DNA of 64,000 nt from JAPOXR01 sp965116115. GTDB lineage: Bacteria > Pseudomonadota > Alphaproteobacteria > Rhodobacterales > Rhodobacteraceae. A program made the translations under genes and the position numbers. The first letter of the stretch is position 1, and every line of letters begins with the position of its first letter. Of the stretch, positions 7,899 to 16,992 are shown piece after piece. The notes under the pieces were generated by a model that had not been told where the DNA came from, searched no databases, and saw nothing but the letters and a program-made list of their open reading frames with translations. Location of the stretch: contig OZ220486.1 in assembly GCA_965116115.1 (NCBI GenBank), forward strand, positions 4,650,001 to 4,714,000. The letters are read 5' to 3'.

Positions 7899-8804
7899 AT
7901 GGCGGCAGGCGGAAAACAGAAACCGAGCCTCGGCAGAGGACTGTCCACACTGCTGGGGGATGTCCGGACGCCGGGGGCGGACAGCGGCAGGCTGCCAGAG
8001 CAGACCGTTCCGATCGAGAGAGTCCGGCCTAACCCGCTGCAGCCGCGTACCGATTTTGACGACGACCAGCTGCGCGAACTGACTGATTCCGTGCGTGAGA
8101 AAGGCATTCTCCAGCCTTTGATCGTGCGCCCTGACCCGGAAAACGCGGACGGTTTCATGATCGTCGCCGGCGAAAGACGGTGGCGGGCGGCGCAGGGCGC
8201 CCGTCTGCATGAAATCCCTGTCATATCGAGAGACTTGTCGGACAGCGAGTGTCTGGAAATCGGCTTGATCGAAAATATTCAGCGCAGCGACCTGAACCCT
8301 ATAGAGGAAGCCCGCGCCTACCGGCAGCTGATGGATAAGTTCGGCCATACACAGGAACGGCTGTCCGCCGTCATCGGAAAGTCCAGGAGTTTCATCGCCA
8401 ACCGGCTGCGCCTGCTCAATCTGCCGGAGGAAGTGCGGAGCCTTGTGCGCTCAGGCCTGCTGTCCGCGGGACATGCCCGGGCGCTTGCCGCGGCATCCGA
8501 TCCGGGCGCGCTGGCGCGCAAAGCCGTTAATCTGCGCCTGTCGGTGAGGCAGACCGAAGAGCTGGTGAAGAAAACCCTTGAAACGCCGCCGCCGGACGCC
8601 GGCGCGCGGCGGCCGGGAAAAGACCCCGGCACAAGGGTTCTGGAGGCGGCGCTGTCGGCGGCCCTCAAGACCACCGTCAAAATCGAAATGTCGGGAAAGG
8701 GAGGGGCGGGACGCATGCTGGTGGGGTATTCCGACCTCGATCAGCTACAATCGCTCTGTAGTCTGCTGCGTCGCGCGGGCATCGACTCAGATCCGGGCGA
8801 ATGA
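7899..8804 (+). CDS. parB: chromosome-partitioning protein ParB (Spo0J)
   Basis: CTP-dependent clamp that loads at parS and spreads on DNA near the origin. 301 residues. The N-terminus is typical (PSLGRGLSTLLGD). The ParB/Srx CTPase domain contains NPLQPRTDF, GILQPLIVRP and GERRWRA; the HTH that reads parS follows ENIQRSDLNPIEEA; the C-terminal dimerisation segment follows a Pro-rich linker. A strong ribosome site GAAGGAGG precedes ATG 7899. Usually holA follows in this class; here mobile DNA does. Confidence 0.96.
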   Translation: MAAGGKQKPSLGRGLSTLLGDVRTPGADSGRLPEQTVPIERVRPNPLQPRTDFDDDQLRELTDSVREKGILQPLIVRPDPENADGFMIVAGERRWRAAQGARLHEIPVISRDLSDSECLEIGLIENIQRSDLNPIEEARAYRQLMDKFGHTQERLSAVIGKSRSFIANRLRLLNLPEEVRSLVRSGLLSAGHARALAAASDPGALARKAVNLRLSVRQTEELVKKTLETPPPDAGARRPGKDPGTRVLEAALSAALKTTVKIEMSGKGGAGRMLVGYSDLDQLQSLCSLLRRAGIDSDPGE

Positions 8805-9149
8805 ATCAGCGGGCGGAACGGAACGGTGCCGTCCTTGGCCGTCGTCATCGCCATGTCAGCGTATCCCGACAGGAAGACCTGATCCTCGTCGCCGCGGCTT
8901 TCGAATGGCCGGAAGCGGCTCAGAAGCTCTGCGCGGATAACATGAAACTGCCGCAGATTGCCGTCTGTCCGGATGCCGGCGTCACGTCTGTCCGGTCCCG
9001 GTCGGCGCTCAGGACCCGAAACACGGTCCTGCAAAGCCGCAGCTTCCGCAACCGCCCTGCACGGCAAGTCTTGCCTCAAGCGCGGCGGTGGCAATGGTCT
9101 TTTGCCGCTGCGCCGCCACCTGTCATCGGCTCGTTTCCATTAATGTTAA
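8805..9149. other. gene-free stretch downstream of parB
   Basis: No convincing gene. A minus-strand frame covers about 8807-8965 (with FRPFESRGDEDQVFLSGY and DMAMTTAKDGTVPF) and may be the decayed end of an unidentified gene. The expected neighbour holA is not recognisable. The stretch ends in AATGTTAA (9142-9149), the target duplication of the adjoining MITE. Confidence 0.5.
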
Positions 9150-9346
9150 GGCTCAATTTACAAATCGTATGCACGGTCTTTCGGTTCCCGCAGAAAATAA
9201 TGTGCGGGAGGGGGCATTTTTCAGCCCAACATACTGATAATACTGCAGAATAATTGTCGAAGTATCTGGCAAAACCGCTTGTGATCTATGACATCTATCC
9301 CCTTGTATATAAATGCATTACAGTATGGATGCATACGATTTGTAAA

Positions 9347-10781
9347 GGGGATGTCCCGATTGATGTTGAAACCCGCATGAGCGATGCTGCCTGTCGACCA
9401 TCTACGCGGCTTCCTTGAGCCGGTCAAGCCGATTCTTTCGACGATGTTCGATGAGAGCCTGTTTGAGAACGGGCAGCTGCCTGTACGCCTTGACGCGGCG
9501 GAAACCCTTCTCGGCCTCCATCATGCCGGCAGCGGGCTGCCGCAGAGCCATCCCGGCGTTCCTCCAGCGCTTCACGTTGCGGCAGACCTGCCGGACCGTG
9601 CTGTTCATCGATTCGATGATGTCCGTGCTCGCCAGCGACCGCCGCAGCTCTAACGGCAGGCCGAGCCGGGAGACGGTCAGGACCTCGTCCAGGCCTTCAA
9701 GTATCGACCGGGAGACGTCCGGAGCCTCCTGTTCGAACCGCTGAGCCAGGCTGCGCATCAGCCGCTCGGCCTTGTCGGCGTCATCAAGTTCCCAGGCCTG
9801 TCTGAGCGTCCGCCGCACGCCGGCGTGATGCTTCGCGGCGAGACGTTCGGTGATGTTGCGGCCCTTGTGAACCTGACAGCGCTGAACAGGGATGTCCGCG
9901 CCGAAAGTGCGCCGGACCGCCTTGCTGAGCGCCTCAGCTCCGTCGACGATGAACAGATAACAGCCCTCCGGATCAAGCCCGCGCTCGATCAGATCATCAA
10001 GCAGAGCCTGCACCGTCGCAGCATTCTCCGTCGCGCCCTCGATGACGCCCAAGGGACGCTTACGCCCCGACGCGTCAATGCCGACCGCCCCGATCATCAG
10101 CAGGCGGTCGCTCAGATGCAGCCCGTCGATCTGAACCGCGACGAGATCAAGTTCCGACAGATCGGAAGTCATCCACTCATCAAACTTCGCCTGCGTCAGA
10201 GCCTTGAACCGGCGGGACACGGCTGATTTCGACAGCCCGCAGCCCGCCCCGCACGGAACCCCGGCCTCCGGAATCCTCACCGCCCGGCGGAACTTGCGGG
10301 TCGCTACATTCGCGGTCATCAGGTTCACTGCCCATTGATCAAGATAGCCGTCCGCGGAGATCTCTTCCCAGCTCGGCAGAGACATCTCCTTGCCCGCAGC
10401 CTTGCAGCGGAGCCGCGGACGGTCGATGCCGACCTTGCCGCCGTGAAACCCGACCTGGGATCGCGCATGGCACTGGCGGTGCCCCGGCTTGTCGGGAGAA
10501 TGACTGTAACGCTTCCCGGCCAGCCGTTCGGCGTCCTCGTCCATCATCTGCCGCAGATACGCGATGCCCGTCGTCAGGCAGAATTTCTCGAAACTCTCGG
10601 TCACGTCTTCGTACGCCTCTTCGACGAGCGCGTTGATGTTCGAAACGCTGGCGGAGGCGCAGGGGAATGTGCTAATGGTCTTCATGGCATTGCTTCCTTT
10701 TCTTCAAAAAATCCCCGGGCTGATGCTCGGGGCAGAGGCAACACCGCCTGTATCAAATTCAACACCAAGTGGGACATCCCC
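9347..10781 (-). mobile_element. IS256-family insertion sequence, complete
   Basis: A 1435-bp element with imperfect terminal inverted repeats starting GGGGATGTCCC at each end, flanked by the 8-bp target duplication TTTGTAAA (9339-9346 and 10782-10789). The target is the right inverted repeat of MITE A copy 1. It has one transposase gene. End-derived remnants of the same family lie at 34255-34319, 37708-37750 and 44761-44874. Confidence 0.93.
9402..10685 (-). CDS. IS256-family (mutator-type) transposase
   Basis: DDE transposase that cuts and pastes the surrounding element. 427 residues, usual length. Catalytic residues are visible in VQIDGLHL (first Asp), LFIVDGAEALSKA (second Asp) and ASTDIIESMNS (Glu), with the family's QRCQVHKGRNI between the last two. 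Full length and uninterrupted, so possibly active. Confidence 0.95.
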   Translation of the reverse strand: MKTISTFPCASASVSNINALVEEAYEDVTESFEKFCLTTGIAYLRQMMDEDAERLAGKRYSHSPDKPGHRQCHARSQVGFHGGKVGIDRPRLRCKAAGKEMSLPSWEEISADGYLDQWAVNLMTANVATRKFRRAVRIPEAGVPCGAGCGLSKSAVSRRFKALTQAKFDEWMTSDLSELDLVAVQIDGLHLSDRLLMIGAVGIDASGRKRPLGVIEGATENAATVQALLDDLIERGLDPEGCYLFIVDGAEALSKAVRRTFGADIPVQRCQVHKGRNITERLAAKHHAGVRRTLRQAWELDDADKAERLMRSLAQRFEQEAPDVSRSILEGLDEVLTVSRLGLPLELRRSLASTDIIESMNSTVRQVCRNVKRWRNAGMALRQPAAGMMEAEKGFRRVKAYRQLPVLKQALIEHRRKNRLDRLKEAA

Positions 10782-10825
10782 TTTGTAAATTGAGCCAATG
10801 TTAATGTCCGCTCGAAATCTGAGTG

Positions 10826-11245
10826 CACTGAATGACCGCCCCCGCCCGGCTAAGGCCGCCTTAGTGCCGCTTGGAAAAGGCGGAGCGGGCTCCGGCTGCC
10901 GCTGAACCCTTGCCAAGCTCTGTACCTGAAAACTGAGGGCTTGGCCGGTATGTGGTATCGGCCAAGGAATCGGCACAAAATGATGCTAAAGTCCCTTGCT
11001 CTCCTTTAGGCATGAATGCTTGGCCACATGTCATAACCCGGCTGAAGGCTGAACAGGTCAATTTGTTGGGTACATGGCCTGACGGCTGGATCATGCCGGA
11101 TTCCTGCCCTTCTCACGACCGGCGGCCTCCGAAACGCATTGCGGGGAATCAATGACATCTGCTACAGCTTGATTCCGACAGCGAGGCTGCCGGCTGACCC
11201 CGGTGATGCATTGCACGGTTTCTTCATGGGCGCAGTTTAATCGGT
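10826..11245 (+). mobile_element. fossil 3' end of an IS30-type element
   Basis: No open gene. This stretch can be aligned by eye with the 3' non-coding part of the IS30 copies at 54250-54478 and 56188-56420: shared runs include GCTTGGAAaAGGCGGA, CGGCTGGATCA, CATCTGCTACAGCTTGATT and CCCGGTGATGCAT. It appears to be an old, diverged copy of that end. Confidence 0.55.
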
Positions 11246-11313
11246 GTGGTGATAGTGATTCACCGCTTTCAGCGCTGGCAGGCACCGCATGATTCCTTGA
11301 ACAAAGGCTAAAG

Positions 11314-12527
11314 ATGAACAACGCGTCCCTGCAATGCACCGCCCCGCCCCGCATCAGGCGACTCAAAGTACAAAATTTTCGTGCGTTGCGGGACATCGAA
11401 TTGAAGGATCTGACACCACTTACCGTGCTGCTCGGTCCAAACGGCAGCGGGAAGTCCACGGTGTTTGATGTGTTCGCCTTTCTGGCAGAATGCTTCGAGA
11501 GCGGTTTGCGCAGGGCGTGGGAGAAGCGGGGCAAGGCCCGGGAATTAATGTCCCGTGAGGGAGAGGGTTCTGTCCTGATTGAAATCGCATACCGTGAACA
11601 ACCCGATAAGTCTTTAATCACCTATCATCTGGAGGTGAACGAAAGCAAAGGCCGGCCATTGGTAACGAGGGAATGGCTGCGCTTGAAGCGGCAGCGTTAT
11701 GGGGCGCCTTTCAGGTTCCTCGACTATACCAACGGAAATGGCCGGGTCACATCAGGAGAATGGCCGGACAAGCAGGATCAACGAATCGAAGTGCCGCTGA
11801 GTTCTCCCGATACTCTAGCGGTCAACGCACTGGGCCAGTTGGCCGAGAATCCCCGCGTCGTCGCACTGCGCAATTTCATCATGGGCTGGCATATGTCCTG
11901 CCTTTCCTCCGATGATGCGAGAGGACAGCCCGAGGCGGGTCCGCAGGACTGGCCAACGTGATCCAGTACCTGTCCGAGGAGCACCCCGGACGTTTGAAAT
12001 TAATTTTCGACAAGCTCCGGGAAAGGGTTCCCAAGATCGAGAAAGTGACTGCGCACCCGATGCCGGACGGCAGGCTGTTGCTGCAAATCAAGGACGCGCC
12101 GTTCGCCAAGCCAGTCATGGCCCGTTTCGCATCCCATGGCACACTGAAGATGCTCGCCTATCTGGCCTTACTGCATGATCCTGCTCCACCTCCGTTTATC
12201 GGCATTGAGGAACCGGAAAACTTCCTGCATCCGCGGCTGCTACACGACCTTGCGGAAGACTGTCGAGGGGCGGCCGATTCTACACAAATCGTCGTGACCA
12301 CCCATTCCCCGTTTTTCCTCGACGCGCTGCGGCCCGAGGAAGTGCGGGTTCTGTGGCGCGACGAGTCCGGCTATACCCAGTGCCATTCTCTGAACCAGAA
12401 CGAAAAAGTGGAGGCATTCATGGACGCCGGTGCCCAATTGGGCGACCTATGGATGGAAGGACACTTCGAAGTAGGGGACCCGCTGACCGCCGGCGGAATG
12501 TCAACGCGGAAAGCGAAAGGCAGCTGA
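11314..12527 (+). pseudogene. AAA/SMC-like ATPase of a two-gene defence-type module, frameshifted
   Basis: The N-terminal half (11314-11961) starts RRLKVQNFRALRDIEL and carries Walker A LLGPNGSGKST. The C-terminal half, in another frame from about 11945, contains the ABC-like signature region SHGTLKMLAYLALL, Walker B FIGIEEPENFLHP and the switch His TTHSPFFLDAL. The frames fail to join near 11945: the text around GPQDW and then LANVIQYL looks like a short out-of-frame deletion. The family (AAA_21-like, related to OLD/RecF ATPases) usually pairs with a TOPRIM-like nuclease, here the DUF4276 gene 2 bp downstream. Probably inactive. Confidence 0.8.
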
Positions 12528-12529
12528 TT

Positions 12530-13497
12530 ATGTCTGCCTCCCATCTCGAATTTCATGTGGAAGAACGTTCCATGGAAGCATTTCTCAATGCCTGGTTATC
12601 GAGATTCCTGCCGATGGGTTGCGATTTCAGAGTTTTATCCTCAGACTTCCTGACCTGATCTCCTGTTCAGGGCCGGGAAAAGTCGCAAAAACTCCATGTT
12701 TTTCTGCGTTTCAGCGGCTTTTCTCACTTAACAGAGGGGCTTCCATGAATATTGAATAGATGACCCATGAAAAGGCGGATCCGATGCTGTCTCTTCCCTT
12801 GGCACCCGTCGAAACCGTCCCGATCAGCGGACTTTCTCCCGACAAGTCTATCATGCCGCCGCTTGACTGACTCAGCCGGTCCGGAATCCTCTGTCCGGGG
12901 AGCGGTCTCCGCTTCGTCTGTCAGATCGCAGGCGCTCGGAACCCAAAAAATGGGTCAGATAATCATGCGTCAGGTCAGGAAGTCTGATCCTATGCAGTCA
13001 AGCCTGCGCTATTGCGAAAGATCGGAAGTCGTCTCAAAGGATATTCCAAATGGATGCCGCCCGATTGCCGCATCGTGATAGTGATGGACTGCGATCAGGA
13101 CGATTGCAAGGAACTCAAGGCCAGGCTGGAGAGTATCTGCCGGCAGGCCGGACTTGAATCCAGGCGGGCCGCTATGGGTGCGGACTGGCAGGTCGTAACA
13201 AGGATCGTGATTGAAGAGCTTGAAGCTTGGTATTTCGGCGACTGGTCGGCAGTGCGCACGGCATATCCCAAGGTATCTTCGAATATTCCAAGGCGGTCCA
13301 TTTGCCGGGATCCCGACGCAATCAGGGGCGGGACTTGGGAGGCATTCAAAAAAATCCTGCGGAATCACGGCTATTTCAAGCAAGGGCCGGCGAAGGCTGA
13401 CGCTGCCGCTGCAATCGGCGAGAACTTCAATCCAGATCTCAATAAATCTCACAGTTTCAGCGTGTTTCGTGATGCTATCGTCGAGGCTGCCACTTGA
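12530..13497 (+). pseudogene. DUF4276 (TOPRIM-like) partner protein, split by MITE B
   Basis: The N-terminal piece (12530-12641) begins SHLEFHVEERSMEAFLNAWL. The remainder (12992-13497) contains IVIVMDCDQDDC and IEELEAWYFGDW, acidic clusters as in TOPRIM/OLD nucleases, and ends GYFKQG...FSVFRDAIVEA. Removing the 345-bp MITE plus one copy of ATCCT gives an uninterrupted frame across the junction (VLSYAVKPALL). It follows the AAA ATPase by 2 bp. DUF4276 proteins resemble the DUF4435 effectors of PARIS-type systems; the comparison is by family knowledge, not a search. Inactive as it stands. Confidence 0.82.
12642..12986. repeat. MITE family B, copy 1
   Basis: A 345-bp non-coding element with terminal inverted repeats CAGACTTCCTGACCTGA / TCAGGTCAGGAAGTCTG and a 5-bp target duplication ATCCT (12637-12641 and 12987-12991). 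It interrupts the DUF4276 gene. A second 345-bp copy in reverse orientation is at 39188-39532, and an end fragment at 51754-51780. Confidence 0.92.
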
Positions 13498-14006
13498 AAT
13501 TCAATGAGTTCGAACTCGAGGTGTCCGCCTTCGAATGGCTTTCAAGTCTTGGCTAGCAGTCAAACACAGCGGAATTGATGACAAAAGCATATAGGAGCAG
13601 AAACAGGAAGCTTAAGCCGGTTAGATGCCGGAAGCACCTAACGCCTTTTTATATCCAAAACCCGTTGCAGGGGATCACGTAAAACACGCGATTGATGACG
13701 CGCCGCGACATCAAGGCTGTCATCTTGCCGGTCGTGCCGCTGTCAGTTCAATTGTCGTTAGAAAGCGTAAGCCATGCGCGCTGCATCGCTCATATCCTGA
13801 GCGAACTTGGCAATGTGATGGAATTCGATGGCGAGGAGCAGTGCGGGAAGATGTAAGGAGTCGTTTCAAAGGGCCGTGCGCGAAGTCAATGAAGTGCCTG
13901 GCACGAGGCGCGGCCGCCGGAGTCCGGAAGAGAAGCGGGAGATGCAAAAAGCACAGAGGTTTCAATTCTGCGCGAGGCGCTGGTTTTCACTTGCAATTGG
14001 CAGGAT
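13498..14006. other. intergenic stretch with one small possible ORF
   Basis: No convincing gene in about 510 bp. A 53-codon frame at 13695-13856 (+) begins MTRRDIKAVILPVV; it has no clear ribosome site and no recognised relatives, so it is not called. The right end leads into the operator-like repeats before the fic gene. Confidence 0.5.
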
Positions 14007-14102
14007 AATCGTTTCAAAAAGTATGAAACGAAAACGTGTCATCAAGAACAATCCGCCTGTATCAAACCGATAATCGTTTCACTTCATCAAGAAATCGTTT
14101 CA
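14007..14102. promoter_or_regulatory. operator-like direct repeats before fic
   Basis: The 10-mer AATCGTTTCA occurs three times, at 14007-14016, 14072-14081 and 14093-14102. The last copy ends on the A of the fic start codon, and the first sits in an imperfect inverted repeat (GTTTCA...TGAAAC, 14011-14029). Such spacing suggests a binding site for a regulator, perhaps the winged-helix domain of the Fic protein itself. Confidence 0.5.
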
Positions 14103-15388
14103 TGGCTCCTTCATATCAAGGCATCCTTGATTTTGTTGCCGAGAACCCGGGCGCAGGCCGCGATGCCATCCGCAAGGGCGCAGCGCAGGACGTAAGTGAA
14201 ACGACCGTATGGCGGGCTCTCAGACGGCTCGTGGACGAGGGTCGCCTCGAAGTCTGCGGCAGGGGCAGGGCAACAGGTTACCAGATCGCCGGTTCGGCTG
14301 TTGTGCGCGCCCATCTCTCGGTCCCCTGGAACCGACGTCCACCGGCTGCATATCAAGCGGGATTTCTTGACGCCTACGTTCCCGGAAAAACCCAGTACCT
14401 GTCGCATGCTGACCGCGGCCGTTTGTTGAAGGCGGGTAGGCCCCAGGGCGGTTTAATCCATGCAGGCGCCCACGACCGGCGTATTCTGGAACAGTTTTTG
14501 GTCGATCTCAGCTGGGCGTCTTCGCGCATGGAGGGCAACACCTACGATATTCTGCAGACAGAGCGTCTGATCCGATTCGGGGAGGAGGCTGAAGGCAAGG
14601 ACAGAAAGGAAGCCTTGATGATCCTGAACCATAAAGAGGCCATCCAGTATGTGATCGAAAACCTCGACGAGATAAGTCTTCGCCGCCCCGACCTTTTCTC
14701 GATTCACGCGCTTTTGTCCGATGGTCTCCTCGCTGATCCGGCTATGTCCGGACGTTTGCGCGCAGTGCAGGCCGGAATTTCGCATTCGAGCTATCGGCCG
14801 CTCGACGACGCGGTCACGATTGAAGAGGAATTCGATATCCTGATCCACAAGGCTGCGCGGATCACGGATCCCTTCGAGCAGTCTTTCTTCCTGCTCGTTC
14901 ATATCCCGTATTTTCAGGCATTCGCGGATGTCAACAAGCGGACCTCACGCGTAGCCTCCAACATCCCGCTTCTAAAATCAGGTCTCGCGCCTATGTCTTT
15001 CACGACCATGGATGACCGGAATTACATCGACGGGCTTATCGGCGTCTATGAGTTGAACAACGTGTCCCTGCTTCGTGAAGTATACATCGACGCTTACCCG
15101 GCATCAGCGGAAAAATACGGGGTTATGCGCGCCGAGGTGGAAAGTCCGGAAAAAGCGGCGCTGGCATACCGGGATTTTGTCCGTGCCGCTGTCCGCCGCT
15201 GTGTTCTGGAGTTCAAAGGTTTTCATCACGGAGAGGTCTTGACGATTGCCGCTGAGTTCAGCGTGCCTGAAGCAGACAGGGAAGGGGCCGTCGAATATGT
15301 CAAAGAACAGCTGGCAGGCCTTCACGAAGGCAACGTCATTCGATACCGGCTGGAAGCTGAAGATCTCGCAGGCGTGGCCTTGCGCTAG
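14102..15388 (+). CDS. Fic-family protein with N-terminal winged helix
   Basis: Fic proteins transfer AMP or other nucleotidyl groups to target side chains. 428 residues from ATG 14102; an upstream ATG at 14036 would add 22 residues, but the winged helix begins just after 14102. Residues 1-65 form an HTH (VSETTVWRALRRLVDEGRLE). An inhibitory-helix motif S-x3-E-G/N is seen in SSRMEGNTYD. The Fic core reads HIPYFQAFADVNKRTSR, the HxPF-D-x-NKR variant rather than HPFxxGNGR, with the catalytic His kept. Monocistronic, next to a dead defence module and mobile DNA. Confidence 0.88.
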   Translation: MAPSYQGILDFVAENPGAGRDAIRKGAAQDVSETTVWRALRRLVDEGRLEVCGRGRATGYQIAGSAVVRAHLSVPWNRRPPAAYQAGFLDAYVPGKTQYLSHADRGRLLKAGRPQGGLIHAGAHDRRILEQFLVDLSWASSRMEGNTYDILQTERLIRFGEEAEGKDRKEALMILNHKEAIQYVIENLDEISLRRPDLFSIHALLSDGLLADPAMSGRLRAVQAGISHSSYRPLDDAVTIEEEFDILIHKAARITDPFEQSFFLLVHIPYFQAFADVNKRTSRVASNIPLLKSGLAPMSFTTMDDRNYIDGLIGVYELNNVSLLREVYIDAYPASAEKYGVMRAEVESPEKAALAYRDFVRAAVRRCVLEFKGFHHGEVLTIAAEFSVPEADREGAVEYVKEQLAGLHEGNVIRYRLEAEDLAGVALR

Positions 15389-15900
15389 CAGCCGAACACA
15401 GCGGGACAGACAGCAAGGGAGAGTCCGGCTGACGCTCTGGCGATCGGCTGCGGTCTTTCGTCTGAAATTACTGTAACGGCGTAAGGCTGTCGGCCGGGCG
15501 TTTCAGCCGGGTTCCAAACAGGAATCCAGCGGCGGCTGTCTGTTTGGCACCGGCAGCGTTTCTAAAGAGCATGAGCAGGCCGGATTGAAGGACATCGTTT
15601 CGCCCGGCCGGTTCCGTATGCGCGATGGGCGATGCTTTTGGTGTTTATCGTCAGGACTTCGGCAAGGGCCGGGTTCTGGTCCGCACGGCCGCGCCGACCG
15701 CTCTCGGACAGCCGGCGCCATGAAAATCACCGGTCGTCGGGCCGGAGACGGAAGATCAGCGCGGCGGTGACGCGCACCGACGACCGTATCTGCCGTCCAG
15801 TCCGCAGCCCGCCGTTTCTCCCCGGATGCGCGCCCGTCTGTCCGGCTTTCGTCCCTCCTGCGCAAGTGTTGGAACAGTCTGCCTGCCCGTACGGAGAAAA
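15389..15900 (-). other. gene-free stretch with a short IS30-like fossil
   Basis: About 510 bp without an intact gene. On the minus strand near 15740-15840 the words GEKRRAADWTADTVVGARHR match the region EEKTRAGDWEADTIIGVRH of the IS30 transposases further right, so this is a diverged internal IS30 scrap. Nothing else recognised. Confidence 0.5.
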
Positions 15901-16731
15901 TCAGACTGATGCCGTGCGCCGCATGTGATCCGGCTTCCAGTTGGCGGGGTAGAAACGGCCCGAAGGAGACAGAGTGAAAATCTCGCAGCCCTCACGGGTA
16001 ACTCCGACGGAATGTTCAAACTGGGCCGACAGTGATCTGTCGCATGTCACCGCGGTCCAGCTGTCAGACAGAATTCGGGTTTCCGGCCGGCCGAGATTGA
16101 TCATCGGCTCGATGGTGAAAAACATTCCCTCGCGGAGCACAGGCCCCTCGCCGCGACGTCCGACATGCAGAACGTTGGGCGGCAAGTGGAATTCCCGTCC
16201 CAGCCCGTGCCCGCAGAATTCGCGCACCACGGACATCCGCTGCGACTCGGCGCAGCCTTGGATGGCGGCGCCGATATCGCCGAATGTCGCTCCCGGGCGC
16301 ACTTGCCCGATCGCCAGCATCAGGGCGTCATGGGCCGTTTTGATGAGACGCCCGGCCCGTCTGGCGGGTTCGCCTGCGGCATACATGCGTGAAGAGTCGC
16401 CGTACCAGCCGTCAACGACCACCGTGACGTCAATGTTGAGGATATCGCCCTTCCGGAGCCTTTTGCGGCTTGGAATTCCGTGGCAGACCACATGATTGAC
16501 GGAAATGCAGGTGGCGTGGCTGTAGCCTCTGTAACCGATTGTCGCCGACCGGGCGCCGTGGCTCGATATCAGCTCCATGGCGCGGCGGTCGATTTCCGCC
16601 GTGCTCACCCCCGGTTCAACCGTATCCGCCAGATCATCCAGAATCGCGGCGGCCGTCGCTCCGGCGGCCCGCATGCCGTCGAAATCGGCGGGATCGTGAA
16701 GCCGGATGTTGTCTGCCGTGCATCTGTTCAA
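15901..16731 (-). CDS. map: type I methionine aminopeptidase
   Basis: Removes the initiator Met from nascent proteins; cytoplasmic, two-metal enzyme. 276 residues from TTG 16731. This start is chosen for its upstream GGCGGAG and because the family begins near this point; the frame is open to 16857. Metal ligands are visible: NIDVTVVVDGWYGDSS (two Asp), GHGLGREFH (His), FTIEPMI (Glu) and QFEHSVGVT (Glu), with HVVCHGIP lining the pocket. It stands alone between mobile-element scraps and the divergent DUF1989-GcvT operon. Confidence 0.93.
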   Translation of the reverse strand: MNRCTADNIRLHDPADFDGMRAAGATAAAILDDLADTVEPGVSTAEIDRRAMELISSHGARSATIGYRGYSHATCISVNHVVCHGIPSRKRLRKGDILNIDVTVVVDGWYGDSSRMYAAGEPARRAGRLIKTAHDALMLAIGQVRPGATFGDIGAAIQGCAESQRMSVVREFCGHGLGREFHLPPNVLHVGRRGEGPVLREGMFFTIEPMINLGRPETRILSDSWTAVTCDRSLSAQFEHSVGVTREGCEIFTLSPSGRFYPANWKPDHMRRTASV

Positions 16732-16992
16732 TTTCAGGCTCCGCCGGACCGGGATTTGGATTTGCCGTTCAGGGACCGGGGCGCTGACTACACGATGTCC
16801 GCCGTGAAATCCAGAAGCGGCTGATGAACTCCTCCGCGGGCTTGTTCCGGACTTCACATCCGCCGCCGTCTGCGAAGGTCAGTCGTCCGGAATCGGAGAG
16901 CCGGAGTCGGGACGGAGCGGGCAACGGCTTGACAACGGGAACGGTTCTGCGCTTTAATGGTCGAATAAGCTTGCATTGATCTGGAGTCCTTC

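Larger units (their letters stand above)
9150..10796. repeat. MITE family A, copy 1 (split by an IS256-family element)
   Basis: Short non-coding element with 25-bp terminal inverted repeats beginning GGCTCAATTTACAAATCG. Its left 197 bp (9150-9346) and right end (10790-10796) are separated by the IS256-family element. The whole is flanked by an 8-bp direct repeat AATGTTAA (9142-9149 and 10797-10804). Two uninterrupted copies occur at 34517-34719 and 47184-47387. No internal gene; presumably mobilised in trans by a transposase not present here. Confidence 0.9.

Noticed and set aside
8801..9253. 150-codon plus-strand frame after parB
   Set aside because: It runs into MITE A, has no motif, and does not resemble holA.
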